Notes: a model not told the origin generated them from the sequence alone. Numbered from the stretch's first letter, positions 22,280 through 34,871 are shown. The stretch: DNA of 64,000 nucleotides from Alnus glutinosa (GCF_958979055.1 NC_084899.1:7494501-7558500); one strand, 5' to 3'. Numbers and translations: made by a program.

Positions 22280-23323
22280 TGAAAACTGTCCAGGCCGGCC
22301 GGTGAAACCAGCACCAGGAATTGAAAAGAACATGATTTGGTACCATATCATGTAACACACCAGAGCATGAACATTAAACAGTACTACACCATTGATTCTT
22401 GTCTCCATAGTTACTATAAATTACTGATTATTTTTGTCTCAGCAAATGTATATTGGTTTTTGGCCTTATAAAAAACCTCTTATTTTCTAATATATTTAGC
22501 ATCATCTGGTTTGGCTTTAATCGGTTCAATGCTTTTCTGGACCTTTTGATCTCTATTATCATGTCATATGGATCACTTGGTTCCATCCATTTATGGTGGA
22601 TTTTGAAGAGTCTAGCTTTGTGGGGGTTATTTATGCCCTTAGAGCACCCAAAAGACAAATAATGTCTAATCTTTTCAACAAGTCAATTAGACTGAGAAAA
22701 TTTACCTCTAGTGGGTTAGAATTTGGTATAATTGGGTTTTGGTCAGTTCTAGTTGGCCTGGATTAAACTGTTTAATAGTCGCCGCCCCGGGGCGGGGGGG
22801 GGGAGGGGGGGGCAACTCGAATTAACCCATTGATGATCCTTTTGACCTGTATAATTATAAAATAAGATTTTTTTTTTCTTTTACAATTAAAAAAAAAAAC
22901 CCCTAATGGGTTGGTGGGTCAATCGAGTTATTCATTTATTTGAATTAGTTTTCAAATAATGAGTTGTGTTTGGGTTAACCCAACACGACCTGTTTATCCA
23001 AAGTGTCAAAGGGCCGTATCGTGTCACTTGCTTATTTAAATGAGTTGTGTCAAAGTTAAAGAGTTTGACTCGTTTAACTAAATAAGTCGTGTCAATTGAC
23101 CCTTAGTAGATTAATGAGTCAAACAGGTTAATATAAATCCAAATTGCCACCCTTGACTTTGAGGTCTCATTGAAACCCAAGATTTGTTTGAACACAATTG
23201 AAGAAATGGAGAAGGCCTTGGGGGATGGTATTGGCTGTGGCCTGTGGGTTCTGTGGTGGATCTAGGACACAGATTTTGGGCAAGTGGAATCCAGTTGTGC
23301 CTTTGTATTTATAGTGTTGAATA
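22280..23323. other. Intergenic DNA with a G-rich tract and dispersed-repeat sequence
   Basis: At 22784-22812 lies a 29-base C/G block with G-runs of 10 and 8 that could form a G-quadruplex. The stretch 22890-23150 contains phrases such as TTAACCCAACACGACC and GTATCGTGTCACTTG, a type of dispersed repeat common in plant genomes, but no element ends were found. No gene is supported. Confidence 0.5.
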
Positions 23324-23332
23324 AAATATAAA

Positions 23333-24026
23333 GGGAAAACTACAATTTACCCCCCTGATGTTTACACGAATTTGCAATCTTGGTACCAATGTTTAGATTG
23401 CTTCAATTGCACCTAAGAAAGTTGAAATTTTTTTCAATCCACCCCCTTCCGTCCAATTGCTCCGTCTGATGAGATGGAAATTGACCCACGTGAGCGACAT
23501 GTGACTTATATGCAGATAACCGGATGAAAATACCCTCCAAAAAATTGAGCCGTTGTTTTCTAAATTAAAAAAGACCGGTCCTTGTGTTCGCTTAAAAGCT
23601 TAAAAACTAGAAACCACTTTCAAATGCAAAGTAAAAACCCGAAAAACATTCTGGGAGACCGAAGAAGGAACCAACAACAAATTTTTGATTTAGGATTCCT
23701 TTGCGGATTATCATCAACACACAGATTTCAGCCGAAATCGACTTTGGGCTAAGGGTTGTCGTGATTAAACCGACCGAAGTGGGTGTTCGATCAAGGTATG
23801 TTCAAATAAAAAGACTCCTCTTTTAAATTTAGGGTTTTGTGCAAAAGTAGGTTACGTCGTTTTTGTGTTATGAAATCTTTTAAATTCATTCGATAATTCC
23901 TTTATTTTGTATTGAATGAAGCGAAAGAACCGAACTAAAATGTGCTTAGGGTTCCGTCGTTTTTGGGTTATGAAATCTTTGTTTTATTCAGAAGATGCTT
24001 TCAATGATTGGCTTTGTATATTTTTA
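23333..24026 (+). repeat. Left terminal inverted repeat of MULE 1
   Basis: It begins GGGAAAACTACAATTTACCC. Its inverse is found at 29084-29787, with similarity continuing to the phrase TTGGCTTTGTATATTTTT. It probably carries the promoter for the GRF gene, whose ATG lies about 40 bp inside. Between the two repeats I see scattered substitutions and small indels, roughly a few percent by eye. Confidence 0.93.
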
Positions 24027-24063
24027 AAAACAAGGGTTTCGAATTTGAAGGCTGACAGAGACG

Positions 24064-24924
24064 ATGGACGCCTCGACACAGGACTCGACCCCTGACCAGA
24101 TACCCGTCTGTTCTGGGCAATCGATTGGGCACTCGAAGGAGAGGATGGAAGCAAGGTCGGAGTCCCCACAGAGTGTTGCCACTTTTTCACGGCAACGAGT
24201 ATGCTACTGCGAGCGGCCGATGAATGTGAAAACGGCGCACACGAGCAAAAATTTCGGAAGAAGGTTTATGGGGTGTGAAAATTGGAAGGCAAGTAGTACT
24301 TATTCTGATCGATTTTAGGGTTTAATTTTGTATTTGGGGGTTCAAATTTGCAATTTTCTAGTTGGCTTTTGGAATTTGGCTTTTTTGCATATATGCCATT
24401 CGATGTTGGATTGTTGGTGCTAAAAAGTGGCAAAATCTGGAATGCATTCCAAACAAGTTGGACAAGTTGCAATTTTTTTGTTTGTTTAATTGGCCATCAT
24501 GCTAAATTTCATTATTTGTTGTGTTTTGCAGATCCACAAAGATTGTGGTTTCTTTGAGTGGGCTGATCCCAAAATGTGTGCACATGGTCAGAGGGTTGTT
24601 GGTCGATTGGTTGAATGGCACGAAAGTTTGGTGGCAGAAACTAAACGATGTGAAACCATGGTTGAAGTAGAAGTTGGGAAAGTGAAGGCCGAGATGGAGA
24701 AAGAGATTGAGAAGGTGAAGGCCGAAGTTGACAATGAGAGGAACGCAGAAATTGCACAATACCGTAAAGAAATTGAGATTTGGGGGATCAAATTTGAAGC
24801 AGTGAAGAAGAATTACCACATCATGCTTGTGTGTTCGTGGATTTTATTTGCACTGTGTTTCTGCTTCAGACATGCAGCCAAAAACCAGCAGGACAATAGG
24901 GTTGGTTATTTGAGGTTGCCTTGA
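24064..24924 (+). CDS. GRF zinc-finger, coiled-coil, C-terminal membrane-segment protein of MULE 1
   Basis: Two exons, 24064-24288 and 24532-24924, join in phase 0 to give 205 residues with no lesion. Exon 1 ends and exon 2 begins inside a GRF-type zinc finger. Candidate ligands are C47 and C49 (CYC), C71 (SKNFGRRFMGC) and C80, followed by GFFEWADP. Next comes a Glu/Lys-rich heptad region at about 105-160, then a hydrophobic segment at about 169-186 (IMLVCSWILFALCFCF) and a 19-residue tail. The donor is GC (AAG then GCAAGT), so it is either a GC-AG intron or a mutated GT donor. GRF fingers in other proteins (APE2, topoisomerase III, NEIL3) bind single-stranded DNA. Plant databases hold many uncharacterised At4g04775-like proteins of this layout. 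A role in transposition is inference. Confidence 0.82.
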
Positions 24925-25590
24925 GTTGTATTGTTAGACATTTTTTGTGCACTTCTATGGGGCCATAAAAGCTAGAAGTGAACCATTTTTTGTGCACTAA
25001 GTTGTGTTGTGGTATTTTGGTTGCCCTGTTGCATGTATTTAAGTGGGATTGTTTGTAGTTGGAGCTGCTTGTATTTATAAAGTAACAGAAATTTATCCCA
25101 TTCTATTTTTCACACTGTCATTGAATTCAAAAAAAAAAAAAAATTGATCCACAATCCGATGATATGGACCTGCTTAAAATTGGATACCTCAGAAACAACT
25201 CAAGACAATATTATGTATCACATCAACAGGTTCCCTTCAAATAAATATTGTACTCTTTCTTTGTCCAACCAAAAATTACATTATTGCAATGGCATTCCAA
25301 AACCACACAAATATCAAAACTTGCAATGCATTCCAAAACCACACAAATATCAAAACCTGCAATGCATTCTAACATCATAAAATACATTGTAATCATTACA
25401 CAAAATAAGCAATTCTGCATTACTAGTACTGTCTATCAAACACACAACCACCAATCCTGCATTTCTAGTACTATATCAAACACACAACTACCAACTGTCA
25501 AACACACAACTACCAATTGCCAACACATAACTACCAACTGTCAAACACATAGATTATGCACATGTGTATTAAATACATGCACATATTTAA
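24925..25590. other. Repeat-rich spacer between the convergent MULE 1 genes
   Basis: This holds an A-run (25130-25142), a 36-bp tandem duplication containing CCAAAACCACACAAATATCA at about 25300-25370, and several copies of CAAACACACAACTACCAA at 25436-25520. No ORF of interest. Both genes must terminate here. Confidence 0.6.
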
Positions 25591-28500
25591 TTAACGCTTC
25601 CATTCTGGCCTCATTCTCTTCCTCTTCGCTTCAGCAATCTCAATTGCCTTTTTAACAGTGGCCACCACACGTTTGCCCTTGCTTTTGGATGCCGGATTAG
25701 CTGCTGTCCCACTGGTTCCCGCACTGCCACCTCGAATTGCATGGCCCCCTTGGATTGCAGGGCCACCTCGTTCATCACCATCACCCTCAGTTAGATCAAT
25801 AGGTATGGTGGGACCCGGTTTGGACTTCCCAAAAATAGCCGCGGCCCTTTGTGTCTTCTGTCTCCTTGGAGGAGGTGGGACCGGATTTGTTCTTGCTAGT
25901 GGAGGCGGTGGGACTGGATTTGTTCTTGTAGCCTGTGTAGGAGTTCTTGAGGTGGTACTTTGTGTCTGTTCCAAATGAGTCAAATAAGGTGTGAGACAAT
26001 TAGTATGCATATAGTACATAATAAAAAATAAAGGATAATAAAGATTAATAAACTCACACTGGCTGTAGGTGGGGTAGGCAACACAACACTTGCTTGGGTA
26101 CTTCTCATTGGACATGCCCTTTTATTGTGCCCTCTGCCCTTACACATGGAACATTTCTTCCTTGCACCAAATTTTCTCATTCTGTTTGGATTTTTCGGAT
26201 CTCTACGTTCATCAACTTGCCTTTTTCTTACCTTCTTTGGTCTACCTGGGGCCACTCTTGATACTGGGGGTTCCAACTTGTCATGCGGGGTTGGTATCCA
26301 CTGCTCCTGACTAAGCATTGGGTATAAACTGGCTCATATGCTTTCTTGTACATCTCCACAGTGAAGTACTCATCAACATAATCCTCTGCATTCTTACAAC
26401 TATGTCGAATAGCAGCACATGCATGCACATAAGGGATTTCAGACATTTCCCACACTCTACAACCACAACTTTTTCTCCTCATGTTGACTACAAATTGTCT
26501 ACCATCTGGACCAGTCACTTCAAACATGTCATCACCAGCATATAGGGCAACACAGTCCATTGATTCATTCCGTATTGCATCCAACTTATTTTGGATTTTA
26601 GGAGTTAACTTCCCTATCAAACTTTAAATGCCATCCCTCTTAGCCTGGTATCTCCTCATCAACTTTTTTCGTATCTGCTCCAGCATGGTCAAGATATGCT
26701 TATTGCGAGCCTTTAGAATGTATGAGTTAAAACACTCACATATATTATTCTACAGAAGGTCACACCTTGAATCTGTAGCAAACCATGCTCTTGACCATGT
26801 ACTAGGATCAATTTTGGCCAAGTACTCATGGGCATCACTCTTCATTCTCTTCAGCTCACCCATTACCCTTAGAAAATCCCCTTCAGTGTATGCAGAAGCT
26901 GTAGCCCATAACTTCTCCTTTCGGGCAATTCCTCTATGCCCCCCAATGTCCCTATAGTTCGCATAAAGATGTCTTACACAAATCCTGTGATCGACAGTTG
27001 GCATGACATAATCAAAGGCTGGCATTAGACCCTACAATCAAAAAACCACAACATTAGATTAAGAATGTTAAACATTTTAAAATAAAATGAAATCACACGG
27101 GGCACTAACCATGACTTACCTTCTGTCGATCTGAAATAAATGTTGGCCTGCCATGCCGCTCATGGTTCCCAAGATCGGACACTAGGGTTTCCAAAAACCA
27201 GATCCAGCTGTCCTTAGTCTCAGCTTCAACTACGGCATATGCAATCGGATACATGTTATCATTGCCATTGCGTCCAACTGCAGCTAGAAGTTGCCCCTTA
27301 AATGGTCCTTTAAGGAAACACCCATCCACCCCTATCACAGGCCTGCAACCTTCCAAAAAGCCCTTCTTCATGGCTGCCAAAGAACAATATAGTCTTTGAA
27401 ACCTTGGATTCACCTCAGGTACTGTCCTATCCACTTTCATCACAACACAACTTCCTGTGTTGGTTGCTCTTAAGGTCTCACAATAGTCCCACAAGGTCGC
27501 ATACTGACCCCCATGCTTGCCATATATTTTTTATTAGCCTTGATTCTTGCCCTATACATCATGCTCGGATTCACATCTATCCTCCATCTTTCTTTCACTT
27601 CATTCTGTATCACATGTAATGGCATGTCGAGCTGAACTCTAAACTTATCAATCAGTTTATCGGCTAACCATGTAGAGTTTACAATTGAGTTCCTAAATTG
27701 CCTGTCGCACACATGTCTACCTTGAAGGCTGATTATCTGGAATGGAGCTTCATCATCCACCTATCTAGCATACACTCTATAATTACACTTTGGTTCTTTA
27801 CATACAACAATATACTTTTTTCTCTCATTTTTTGTAAAGGTAATGTCCTTCCCCCTGTTCAGATTGAACACCCTAACAGCCTCCCTAAATGTCTGTATAT
27901 CTGGGAATCTCATCTTAACTTCCAAACTTGGATCCCCAAGGTCAACTGCATGGAACTCAGACCCTCTTGACTCAGAATTTTCAACTTCTTCATCACTAAC
28001 TACTGGTGAGACAAGTATGTCACTTCTAGCCATATCAGAGTTATTGTCATCGTCATCATGACCAACTTCAATGTGGTCTACATCATCTTCATTATCATCA
28101 TTACCACCCTCTTCACTATTCTCATCATTACCCCCTTCATTATCCTCTACATTACCTTGTTCAACCCTAGGATTATCAGGTTGTACATTAAAGGGTCTAG
28201 CACTATCAACACCAACATCAAATACGTCTTCAGTATCAGTAAGCTTATCATCCCACCAAGGATCATCCAAATCAACCCTACCTCCATATTCATTATCATC
28301 TTGACTATCCTCTTCATCACCTCCTCCATCCTCAAAAGACACAATATATAATTGCAAAATGGCATGCCCATCATGGCAAGCAGACAGGAAAAGCACATCA
28401 TGGTCTGAAGTAATTAAATGCAACCCATCAACAAGACTCTTCACGGGGTCTTTAAAATACATTAAATCCCCTAACTTATATCCATATTCTTTACATATAT

Positions 28501-28642
28501 CTTCAATTTCAAAGAAAGATAGTTTATCAAGGTCAACACTATCTTTGTGCAGTTCAACTTCACCACCCGTATACTCACACCCAAAACTCCGGTCAAACCT
28601 ACCCCCAAAATGGACCTCAACCACTAGTTTATTGTGTGCCAT
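25591..28642 (-). pseudogene. MuDR-type transposase of MULE 1, inactivated
   Basis: Reading from ATG 28642: a PB1-like N-terminal region (VVEVHFGGRFDRSFG), a long Asp/Glu/Asn-rich stretch, and a MuDR DNA-binding segment (FREAVRVFNLNRGKD, KCNYRVYAR). The MULE catalytic domain follows, with the first Asp in VIGVDGCFLKG, the second in FISDRQK, and the Glu region reading NNICECFNS. A SWIM finger (SCGCRVWEMSEIPYVHAC, with V where Cys is usual), a zinc knuckle (CSMCKGRGHNKRAC) and a basic C-terminus end the protein. Introns interrupt at 27119-27032 and near 26055-25968. Lesions: TAG 27758-27760, a 1-nt frameshift in an A-run near 27525, TAG 26750-26752, TAA 26624-26626, and a frameshift near 26315. 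It would bind TIRs and catalyse cut-and-paste transposition if intact. Confidence 0.9.
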
Positions 28643-29083
28643 CCTACGAGGTAAATTTAATAAAACATAGTAAGTGACATGTTGTAAAATGAAATAAAGG
28701 CTAACAACACATTAAGTGACATATGGGGACCACAACACAGCAAGTTGTATACACAACCACAACTTCTCATCTGGGGACCACTACTTTTTTTTGAACACAC
28801 AATATAGCAACTAACTTCACACATGGGCACCATTTTTCTCATCTGACCACTGTTGTTTTTTAAACAGACAATACACCAACTAACTACACACACAGACATA
28901 ATCATGTACCATTTTCTCTTGATGGGGACAACTAATGTTTTTTAAACACCAAATCAACACAAAGCAGCACATCATGCACATGTAAAAGCAAAGCACATGG
29001 TCCCATCATCATACAAAGCCACAAAAGGTAATTGAAATTCAACAAAACACACGGACCCAGTAAGTGAAAGCAACTTTTCAATA
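28643..29083. other. 5' region of the MULE 1 transposase
   Basis: This lies between the transposase ATG and the right TIR. It contains three related phrases with ACACAACATAGCAA-type and CATTTTTCTCATCTG-type wording, suggesting small internal duplications. No ORF. Confidence 0.5.
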
Positions 29084-29787
29084 AAAAATATACAAAGCCA
29101 ATCATTGAAATCATCTTCTGAATAAAACAAAGATTTCATAACCCAAAAAACGACGGAACCCTAAGCACATTTTAGTTCGGTTCTTTCGCTTCATTCAAGA
29201 CAAAATAAAAGAATTATCGAATGAATTTAAAAGATTTCATAACACAAAAACGACGTAACTTACTTTTGCACAAAACCCTAAATTTAAAAGAGGAGTCTTT
29301 TTATTTGAACATACCTTGATTGAACACCCACTTCGGTCGGTTTAATCACGACACCCCTTAGCCCAAAGTCGATTTTGGCTTAAATCTGTGTGTTGATGAT
29401 AATCCGCAAAGGAATCCTAAATCAAAAATTTGTTGTTGGTTCCTTCTTCCGTCTCCCAGGATGTTTTTCGGGTTTTTACTTTGCATTTGAAAGTGGTTTC
29501 TGAGTTTTTAAGCTTTTAAGCTTTTAAGCGGACACAAGGACTGGTCTTTTTTAATTTTGAAAACAACGACTCAATTTTTTGGAGGGTATTTTCGTCCGGT
29601 TATCTGCATATAAGTCACATGCCGCGCACATGGGTCCATTTCCGTCTCATCAGACGGAACAATTGGACGGAAATAGGGTGGATTGAAAATTGTTTCAACT
29701 TTCTTGGGTGCAATTAAAGCAATCTAAACATTGGTACCAAGATTGCAAATTCGTGTAAACATCAGGGGGGTAAATTGCAGTTTTTCC
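29084..29787 (-). repeat. Right terminal inverted repeat of MULE 1
   Basis: Read on the minus strand it begins GGAAAAACTGCAATTTACCC and matches the left TIR through about 700 bp. It probably carries the promoter of the transposase gene. It has a small extra direct duplication, TTTTAAGCTTTTAAGC, near 29510-29530. Confidence 0.93.
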
Positions 29788-29796
29788 AAATATAAA

Positions 29797-30624
29797 ATAT
29801 GAAAAGAGGGAAGCAAAGAGAGAAAGAAATTGATTTGAGGTGGTTTGTGTTGATGTGTTATTTTTAAGTTACCTTATTATTATAATATTGGAAGGTATTT
29901 ATGTATTTGTACCATGTGAGGCTATTATAATACTACATGAATAGGATGAGAACTCTAATTTTTTGGTGTTCTCTTTTCAAACTCTTTTATGTTCTGTATT
30001 ATTTTTCCCTCTTTTCTTGGTTTATTATTTCCAATTGAATTCTAGAAAATTACTCAAAAAAATAATTAGGAAACACAATACTGTATGGCCACTGAAGTCA
30101 ACTGTACGGATAGTAGTTCTAATTGGGGAGAAAAATGACAGGTCGTTTTAGGTGTTGATGGAAAACGAAAGATTGTAAGCATGGCCAAAAATACATGCCG
30201 TATAGCATTGAGCAAAACGAGAAGTCTTTCAACAGCGGGTCAAACAATGGATACAACATCTAAATGACAGATCGTTTAGCAGCTGTTAAAAAAGAAAAAA
30301 GAAAAAGAAAAGAAAAAAAGGAGATGTTGCTTGTTAGTTGAATGTGATGTTTTGATATATGGATTCTAGTTTTGATTGCTGCATTATTTATTTCTTGAGA
30401 TCGAGTGTTGTGGATTGGAACTATATGGTTGGATGTTGGAACTCAAGAGGTCAGAAACGAGTCAGATTTCAGAAAATCATACAAATGAATAATGTCAAGT
30501 GACTTACCATAGTGAAAATCTAACTCTTCAATCATAACTGTGAACTTTGGAAGTTTCATGGGCTTAATTACCTTAGTCGCCCGTGTTATATATAAAGAGT
30601 AGAGGAAAAACGAGATATTTGAAT
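29797..30624. other. Intergenic DNA right of MULE 1
   Basis: No gene is supported. The right part may be the upstream portion of the copia remnant that continues at 30625. Confidence 0.5.
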
Positions 30625-30657
30625 AGTAAAATGTTCAATCCTACGTTAGATGATCCT
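30625..30657 (+). pseudogene. Copia gag remnant, left part (split by the young LTR element)
   Basis: These codons are in frame with the remnant at 39554 onward when one copy of the ATCCT target duplication is removed. The join gives the DDPTYDKW-type wording seen at this place in copia gag proteins. The fragment is 33 bp; its identity depends on the right-hand part. Confidence 0.55.
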
Positions 30658-32288
30658 TGTAGCGCCCCAAATTTTTAGGACATAAATTATAATGGTTTAA
30701 ATTAATTTTAAAACATTTTTATAAGGAGAAAGAATAACTACGATTATTTATGAAAATAAATATGTATTTTGTTTGCAATTTGATAAAAACTTAAAACAGA
30801 CCTTAAACTTTGGAATAACGAAAACAGGGTCAAACGAACTCCGTTTTGGTCGATTCAAAATTCTGGACGCTCGTCTTAAAGTCCTCTAGCTACCCTCCAA
30901 ATTTCATAATTTTTGGACTTTATTTGATACCCGAAAGCATCCGTGAAAAATAGGACCCCTGTTCTGGACGGAAATTCATATTATTTTTTAATGGGCTATC
31001 TTTGGACTTAACCCAACCCATTCCAATTGCTATCTACAAACCCAACCCACATTTCACATGTTAAATTCACATTATTCATTATTGGGCCATCTTTGAACTT
31101 AACCCAACCCATTTCATTTGCTATCTACAAACCCAACCCATCTTTGAGATAATAGTAATTTCCTTGAGTGAGAAACTAGGCATAGTAAATTGGTCTAGCA
31201 ATGAGAATGGTTAAATAATAATAATAATAATAATGTTAGAATAATATATTAAAGTTGAGTGCATTGTGATAGGTAAATTTGAGTGCATTGTGGTAGGTAA
31301 GGTTGAGTGCATTATGGTAGGTAAGTTTGAGTGCATTTTTGAGTGCATTGTGGTAGGTAAGTTTGAGTGCATTTTTGAGTGCATTTTTGAGTGCATTGTG
31401 GTAGGTAATTTTGAGTGCATTTTTGAGTGCATTGAGGTAGGTAAGGTTAATTCCCATCCATTGGATCAAAATGTGTCTACTTGATCCTAACCATTTATTC
31501 TCTTATAAATAGAACCCAAAATGGAACACAATACCCATCAAGCTTCACTCACACACACACCTAAGGCCAAGAGAGAAAATTGTGAGATTTGTGTAGTTTT
31601 GTGTGGTTTAAGGCTTGAAGTGTGAGCTAGGAAGTATTTTGGTAAAAGCTCGATCCCGATGCTAAGGGAAAGTCCAAGTAAGGGAACCCTTTACCCCTTC
31701 TCAAATTATTATATTACTTTAATTATATTCCTTTGTTTGTAAAATTTTGAATTTGATTATTTTGATTCGGTATTTCAAATTATTTTATTTATATAAATGA
31801 TTTGTTGGTTTTGATATGAAAGTTTTGAGTATAAAAATGATATTCTTGAAATCGTGATTTTGAGTAAAAAACCCTCCAACACGTTGCCCTATATATACTA
31901 ATAAAGAATGAGAAGTTATACAAGAAAAGAATGAGAAAGTTTTGGGAGAAAACTCTTTGAGTTATATATAAAGGAGAAATATTTTTGAAAAGGGCACGTG
32001 TGTGGAGGAGACTATTATTTGGGCCCTAGACCCGCAGAGATTCGAGACCCTTCAAGATTTAGCTCGGTACCGTAGCTCGAGATGGAAGCGCACCCGCTGG
32101 TTCGCTTAGTGACAGCGGTATCTGTCTCTATGTCAGTCTAAGTGCACTTCAATTAATTAGCTGACGGGGGTGGGGCCTGTGGCCACAGGTAAACCGCGTT
32201 ACTCACCCAAGGTCACAGCAACGAATGCGCAACCCTACGTACACAGGGCGTAATAGTGTATTGGGCATACTATGAGTAATGATTATTT

Positions 32289-32370
<82 letters not shown>

Positions 32371-32852
32371 CTTGTGTATAAAAAGGGAGTTTTTGACAAA
32401 TGTTTTGGAGATTTATAAAAGGGAGTTTTTGACAAATGTTTTGGAGATATTTAAAAGAAGTTTTTTTTTGACAATTGTTTGAAGATTTTCAAAAGAATTT
32501 AACTCAACTGTTTTATGGTTGAGGATTCCTTACTGAGCATGTTTTTTTTGTGCTCACCCCTTATTTTGTTTTTGTTTTCAGGATATGAACAGAGAGACGT
32601 AGGTGGCCGGGATGGGATTTAGGAATGCATTAGGACATTTCATTTATATTACCCCATAATTTTCAGTTATTGTATTTTTACAATTAAATGACCGTTTCCG
32701 CATTTATTAAAAACTCTGAGATTTTGAAACCATTATTATTTTTATTTATTTAAATCAGCATATTAGTTAAGATATTTGGCAGACCTTACGAATCTTTGCA
32801 GTTTAAAGAGAAAAGTGACGAACCTAACCCATAGCGGTTTGGGGGCGTTACA
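30658..32852 (+). repeat. 5' LTR of the young element
   Basis: 2,195 bp, TGTAGCG to GTTACA. It contains TATAAATA at 31504-31511 (likely promoter), the TTGAGTGCAT minisatellite, a long (TA)n at 32292-32369, and a tandem copy of a 33-bp unit (GGGAGTTTTTGACAAATG...) near 32379-32447 that the 3' LTR has only once. Confidence 0.95.
31254..31447 (+). repeat. Minisatellite inside the 5' LTR
   Basis: Ten or more copies of TTGAGTGCAT alternate with TGTGGTAGGTAAG-type spacers, giving a nested pattern of about 10-bp and 23-bp periods. The same array is at 38011-38204 in the 3' LTR. It creates translatable frames on both strands that are not genes. Confidence 0.9.
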
Positions 32853-32856
32853 GTTT

Positions 32857-32868
32857 TGGTATCAGAGC
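32857..32868 (+). promoter_or_regulatory. Primer binding site (initiator Met tRNA)
   Basis: TGGTATCAGAGC, the classic iMet-tRNA complement, lies four bases after the 5' LTR end. Chromovirus-type Ty3/gypsy elements often use this primer. Confidence 0.9.
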
Positions 32869-33039
32869 AAAGGTTATAAGGTTCTGTAGACTTTAGGAGC
32901 TAGATCATTAAGATAGACTTAGTGGGGTAATGGGGAATCACATTCCGGCCTAGCAGAGTCCGTTCTTTCTAGTTTTGTATTCAGTGCTAGGGAATCATTC
33001 CCTATTTTTTTTTTTTTTTAACACCTCGCTAAGGATTGC

Positions 33040-33228
33040 AGGGGAACAACGGAATACTACGCCTGCACATGTATATACCCTAACTCCAGATGATGTAGCC
33101 GCGTCAAACGAAGTAGTGACGGGCACACTTTTGATTTCATTCCACCAGATTACTGTGCTCTTTGACTCTGGTACAACGCATTCAATTATGTCATACTCTT
33201 TTTCACGAGACTATAACTTGATGTCTGA
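33040..33228 (+). pseudogene. Gag-end/protease fragment of the young element
   Basis: A frame contains the phrase VVTGTLLISFHQITVLF followed by DSGTTHSIM, the aspartic-protease active site region (D-S-G) of Del/Tekay-type chromoviruses, then stops at 33230. Gag before it and RT after it are missing. This is the main evidence for the Tekay/Del assignment. Confidence 0.75.
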
Positions 33229-33231
33229 GTA

Positions 33232-34871
33232 GTTAGATGTAGACCTAGCAGTAGCTACCCCGTAGGGAATTGCATCATAGCAGTTTGACTTTGTGAAGCC
33301 TAGGATTGATCTTATTAAGGTTGAAGTCTCTAAGTTGGAATCAATACTAAGGAGTAAGTTATGATCAGTATCAAAGTATGATAGGTTTTTAAGACCTGTT
33401 TAACTAAGTGTTAAGTTGTACAATCTTTCTCGAGGAATAGCAAATTTCATCGGTTATAAACCAACTTGTTATGGATGATTAGGTATTGATGACCACAATA
33501 TTTTGAGGTATAGTCATGATTTATGAAATGCTTTTAGAGATAAAGATTATAGAAATTCGGATGCTTAATAACTTGGCAGATTTATGGATATTAAGTCAAT
33601 AAATATATTAAGCATCACGTAGATATTTTATGTGCTTAGTGATTATATTGAAGTTTAGAGATTTCTTGATTTACTATAGGATGTAAACAAAGATATTTAT
33701 GATCTGGAATATAGTATCCTTTTAGAGATGGACACTTAATCTATAGATACTGATTCATGTGTTTTAAGGACATATAAGAGAATAAGTTGATCGAGTAAAT
33801 TGAGGATATTTGAAGCAATTATATTTTTGTGATCAGATAACTTTAGTAAAGTTAAGGAATTATTGAAGTTTTCTAGAGGATAAGATAATCCACATGATAA
33901 GATGAATCTTTCGGAAGATCTTAAGTTTGAGGAATGCTCTAATTATCACATTTGAGGATGATTGAGGTAAACCATATCTTGATTTATAGTGATGCTTAGT
34001 GTGATTTTCCTGATGTGATTTACGTGTTTGAGGTCTAAGGAATAAACGACTATCGTCTACTTGAAGATAAGAATGGTTAGACTTAGACTTATGTTAAAGA
34101 ATTTCCTAATGGAAGGAAACTTCAACCCCTATTGATGAACATATATGGAGAATAGGTTATGATATACCACTTATATTGATGCCTAGTTGAATTTTAGAAA
34201 AGTGAGTAATGCTATGTGAAGGACAAAAGGAAGTTGTTCCTAAATCAGGCTACAGGAATATGATAATTGATTATTAGATGTTGATAACACATTGATTTTT
34301 GGAGATTACTGATTTATATGAGGAAATTAGTTGATCAAATGATTTAATGATTTTTGGAGAGATTATTTTCATCTGACGAACTTTGGAGAATATATTTGAG
34401 GTCTTTCTAGAGCTTAAGTTAAATAAAATTTTGATTAAGTGATTCATTGATTTTCTTAGATATCCTTGCTTGGCAGATAAGTTTATCATTAGCAGATCTA
34501 AGTATTGATTAACTGCATAACTAAGTTGGAGTAATACTAAGATTTTAATCTATTGCAATTTGAGGATGATAGTAATTATGCAGAAATAGAAAGAAGAACA
34601 TAGTACCATAAGGATTATACCCGAGTTTAAGATCATAGTTCAAAGGATTACAGACATATTAGATGATAAGAATAGTACATAGAGAATAATAATTGTCTTA
34701 TAAGATGAACCACTTTGGATTTAAAGAAAAACCATAGACTTGCAAATCGGACCGTTTCTGCATCATTCCCGGAGAGTTAGGTATGCTTATACCTGCGAGT
34801 ATTTCATAAGTACTGCAGTTAGTTATTTATTTTTGTTAGTAAAGAAATGCTAGATCAAATAGAATACCTGG
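33232..34871. other. AT-rich internal non-coding DNA of the young element
   Basis: No ORF is supported. Part of it (about 33990-34230) recurs in diverged form at about 37140-37280 and 36730-36780, for example the phrases ACTTGAGGATAGGAA/ACTTGAAGATAAGAA and TTTCCTAATGGAA/TTTTCTAATGGAA. Confidence 0.6.

Larger units (their letters stand above)
23324..29796. mobile_element. MULE 1: complete Mutator-like element with long TIRs and 9-bp target duplication
   Basis: The element proper is 23333-29787 (6,455 bp), flanked by perfect 9-bp direct repeats AAATATAAA at 23324-23332 and 29788-29796, the size expected for Mutator elements. The inverted repeats are about 0.7 kb each and closely similar. Inside are two convergent genes: a MuDR-type transposase on the minus strand (broken) and a GRF-zinc-finger gene on the plus strand (open). 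About 0.67 kb of repeat-rich DNA separates their 3' ends. Confidence 0.95.

Noticed and set aside
28058..28351. Ile/Thr/Ser-rich plus-strand ORFs
   Set aside because: Shadow of the acidic region of the MULE 1 transposase on the opposite strand.
31211..31484. Open frames on both strands encoding MHSKMHSNLPT- or FECIVVGK-type repeats (also 37968-38241)
   Set aside because: They are translations of the TTGAGTGCAT minisatellite in the LTRs, open because the repeat has no stops.
32279..32482. Ile/Tyr-repeat ORF
   Set aside because: Translation of the (TA)n tract in the 5' LTR.
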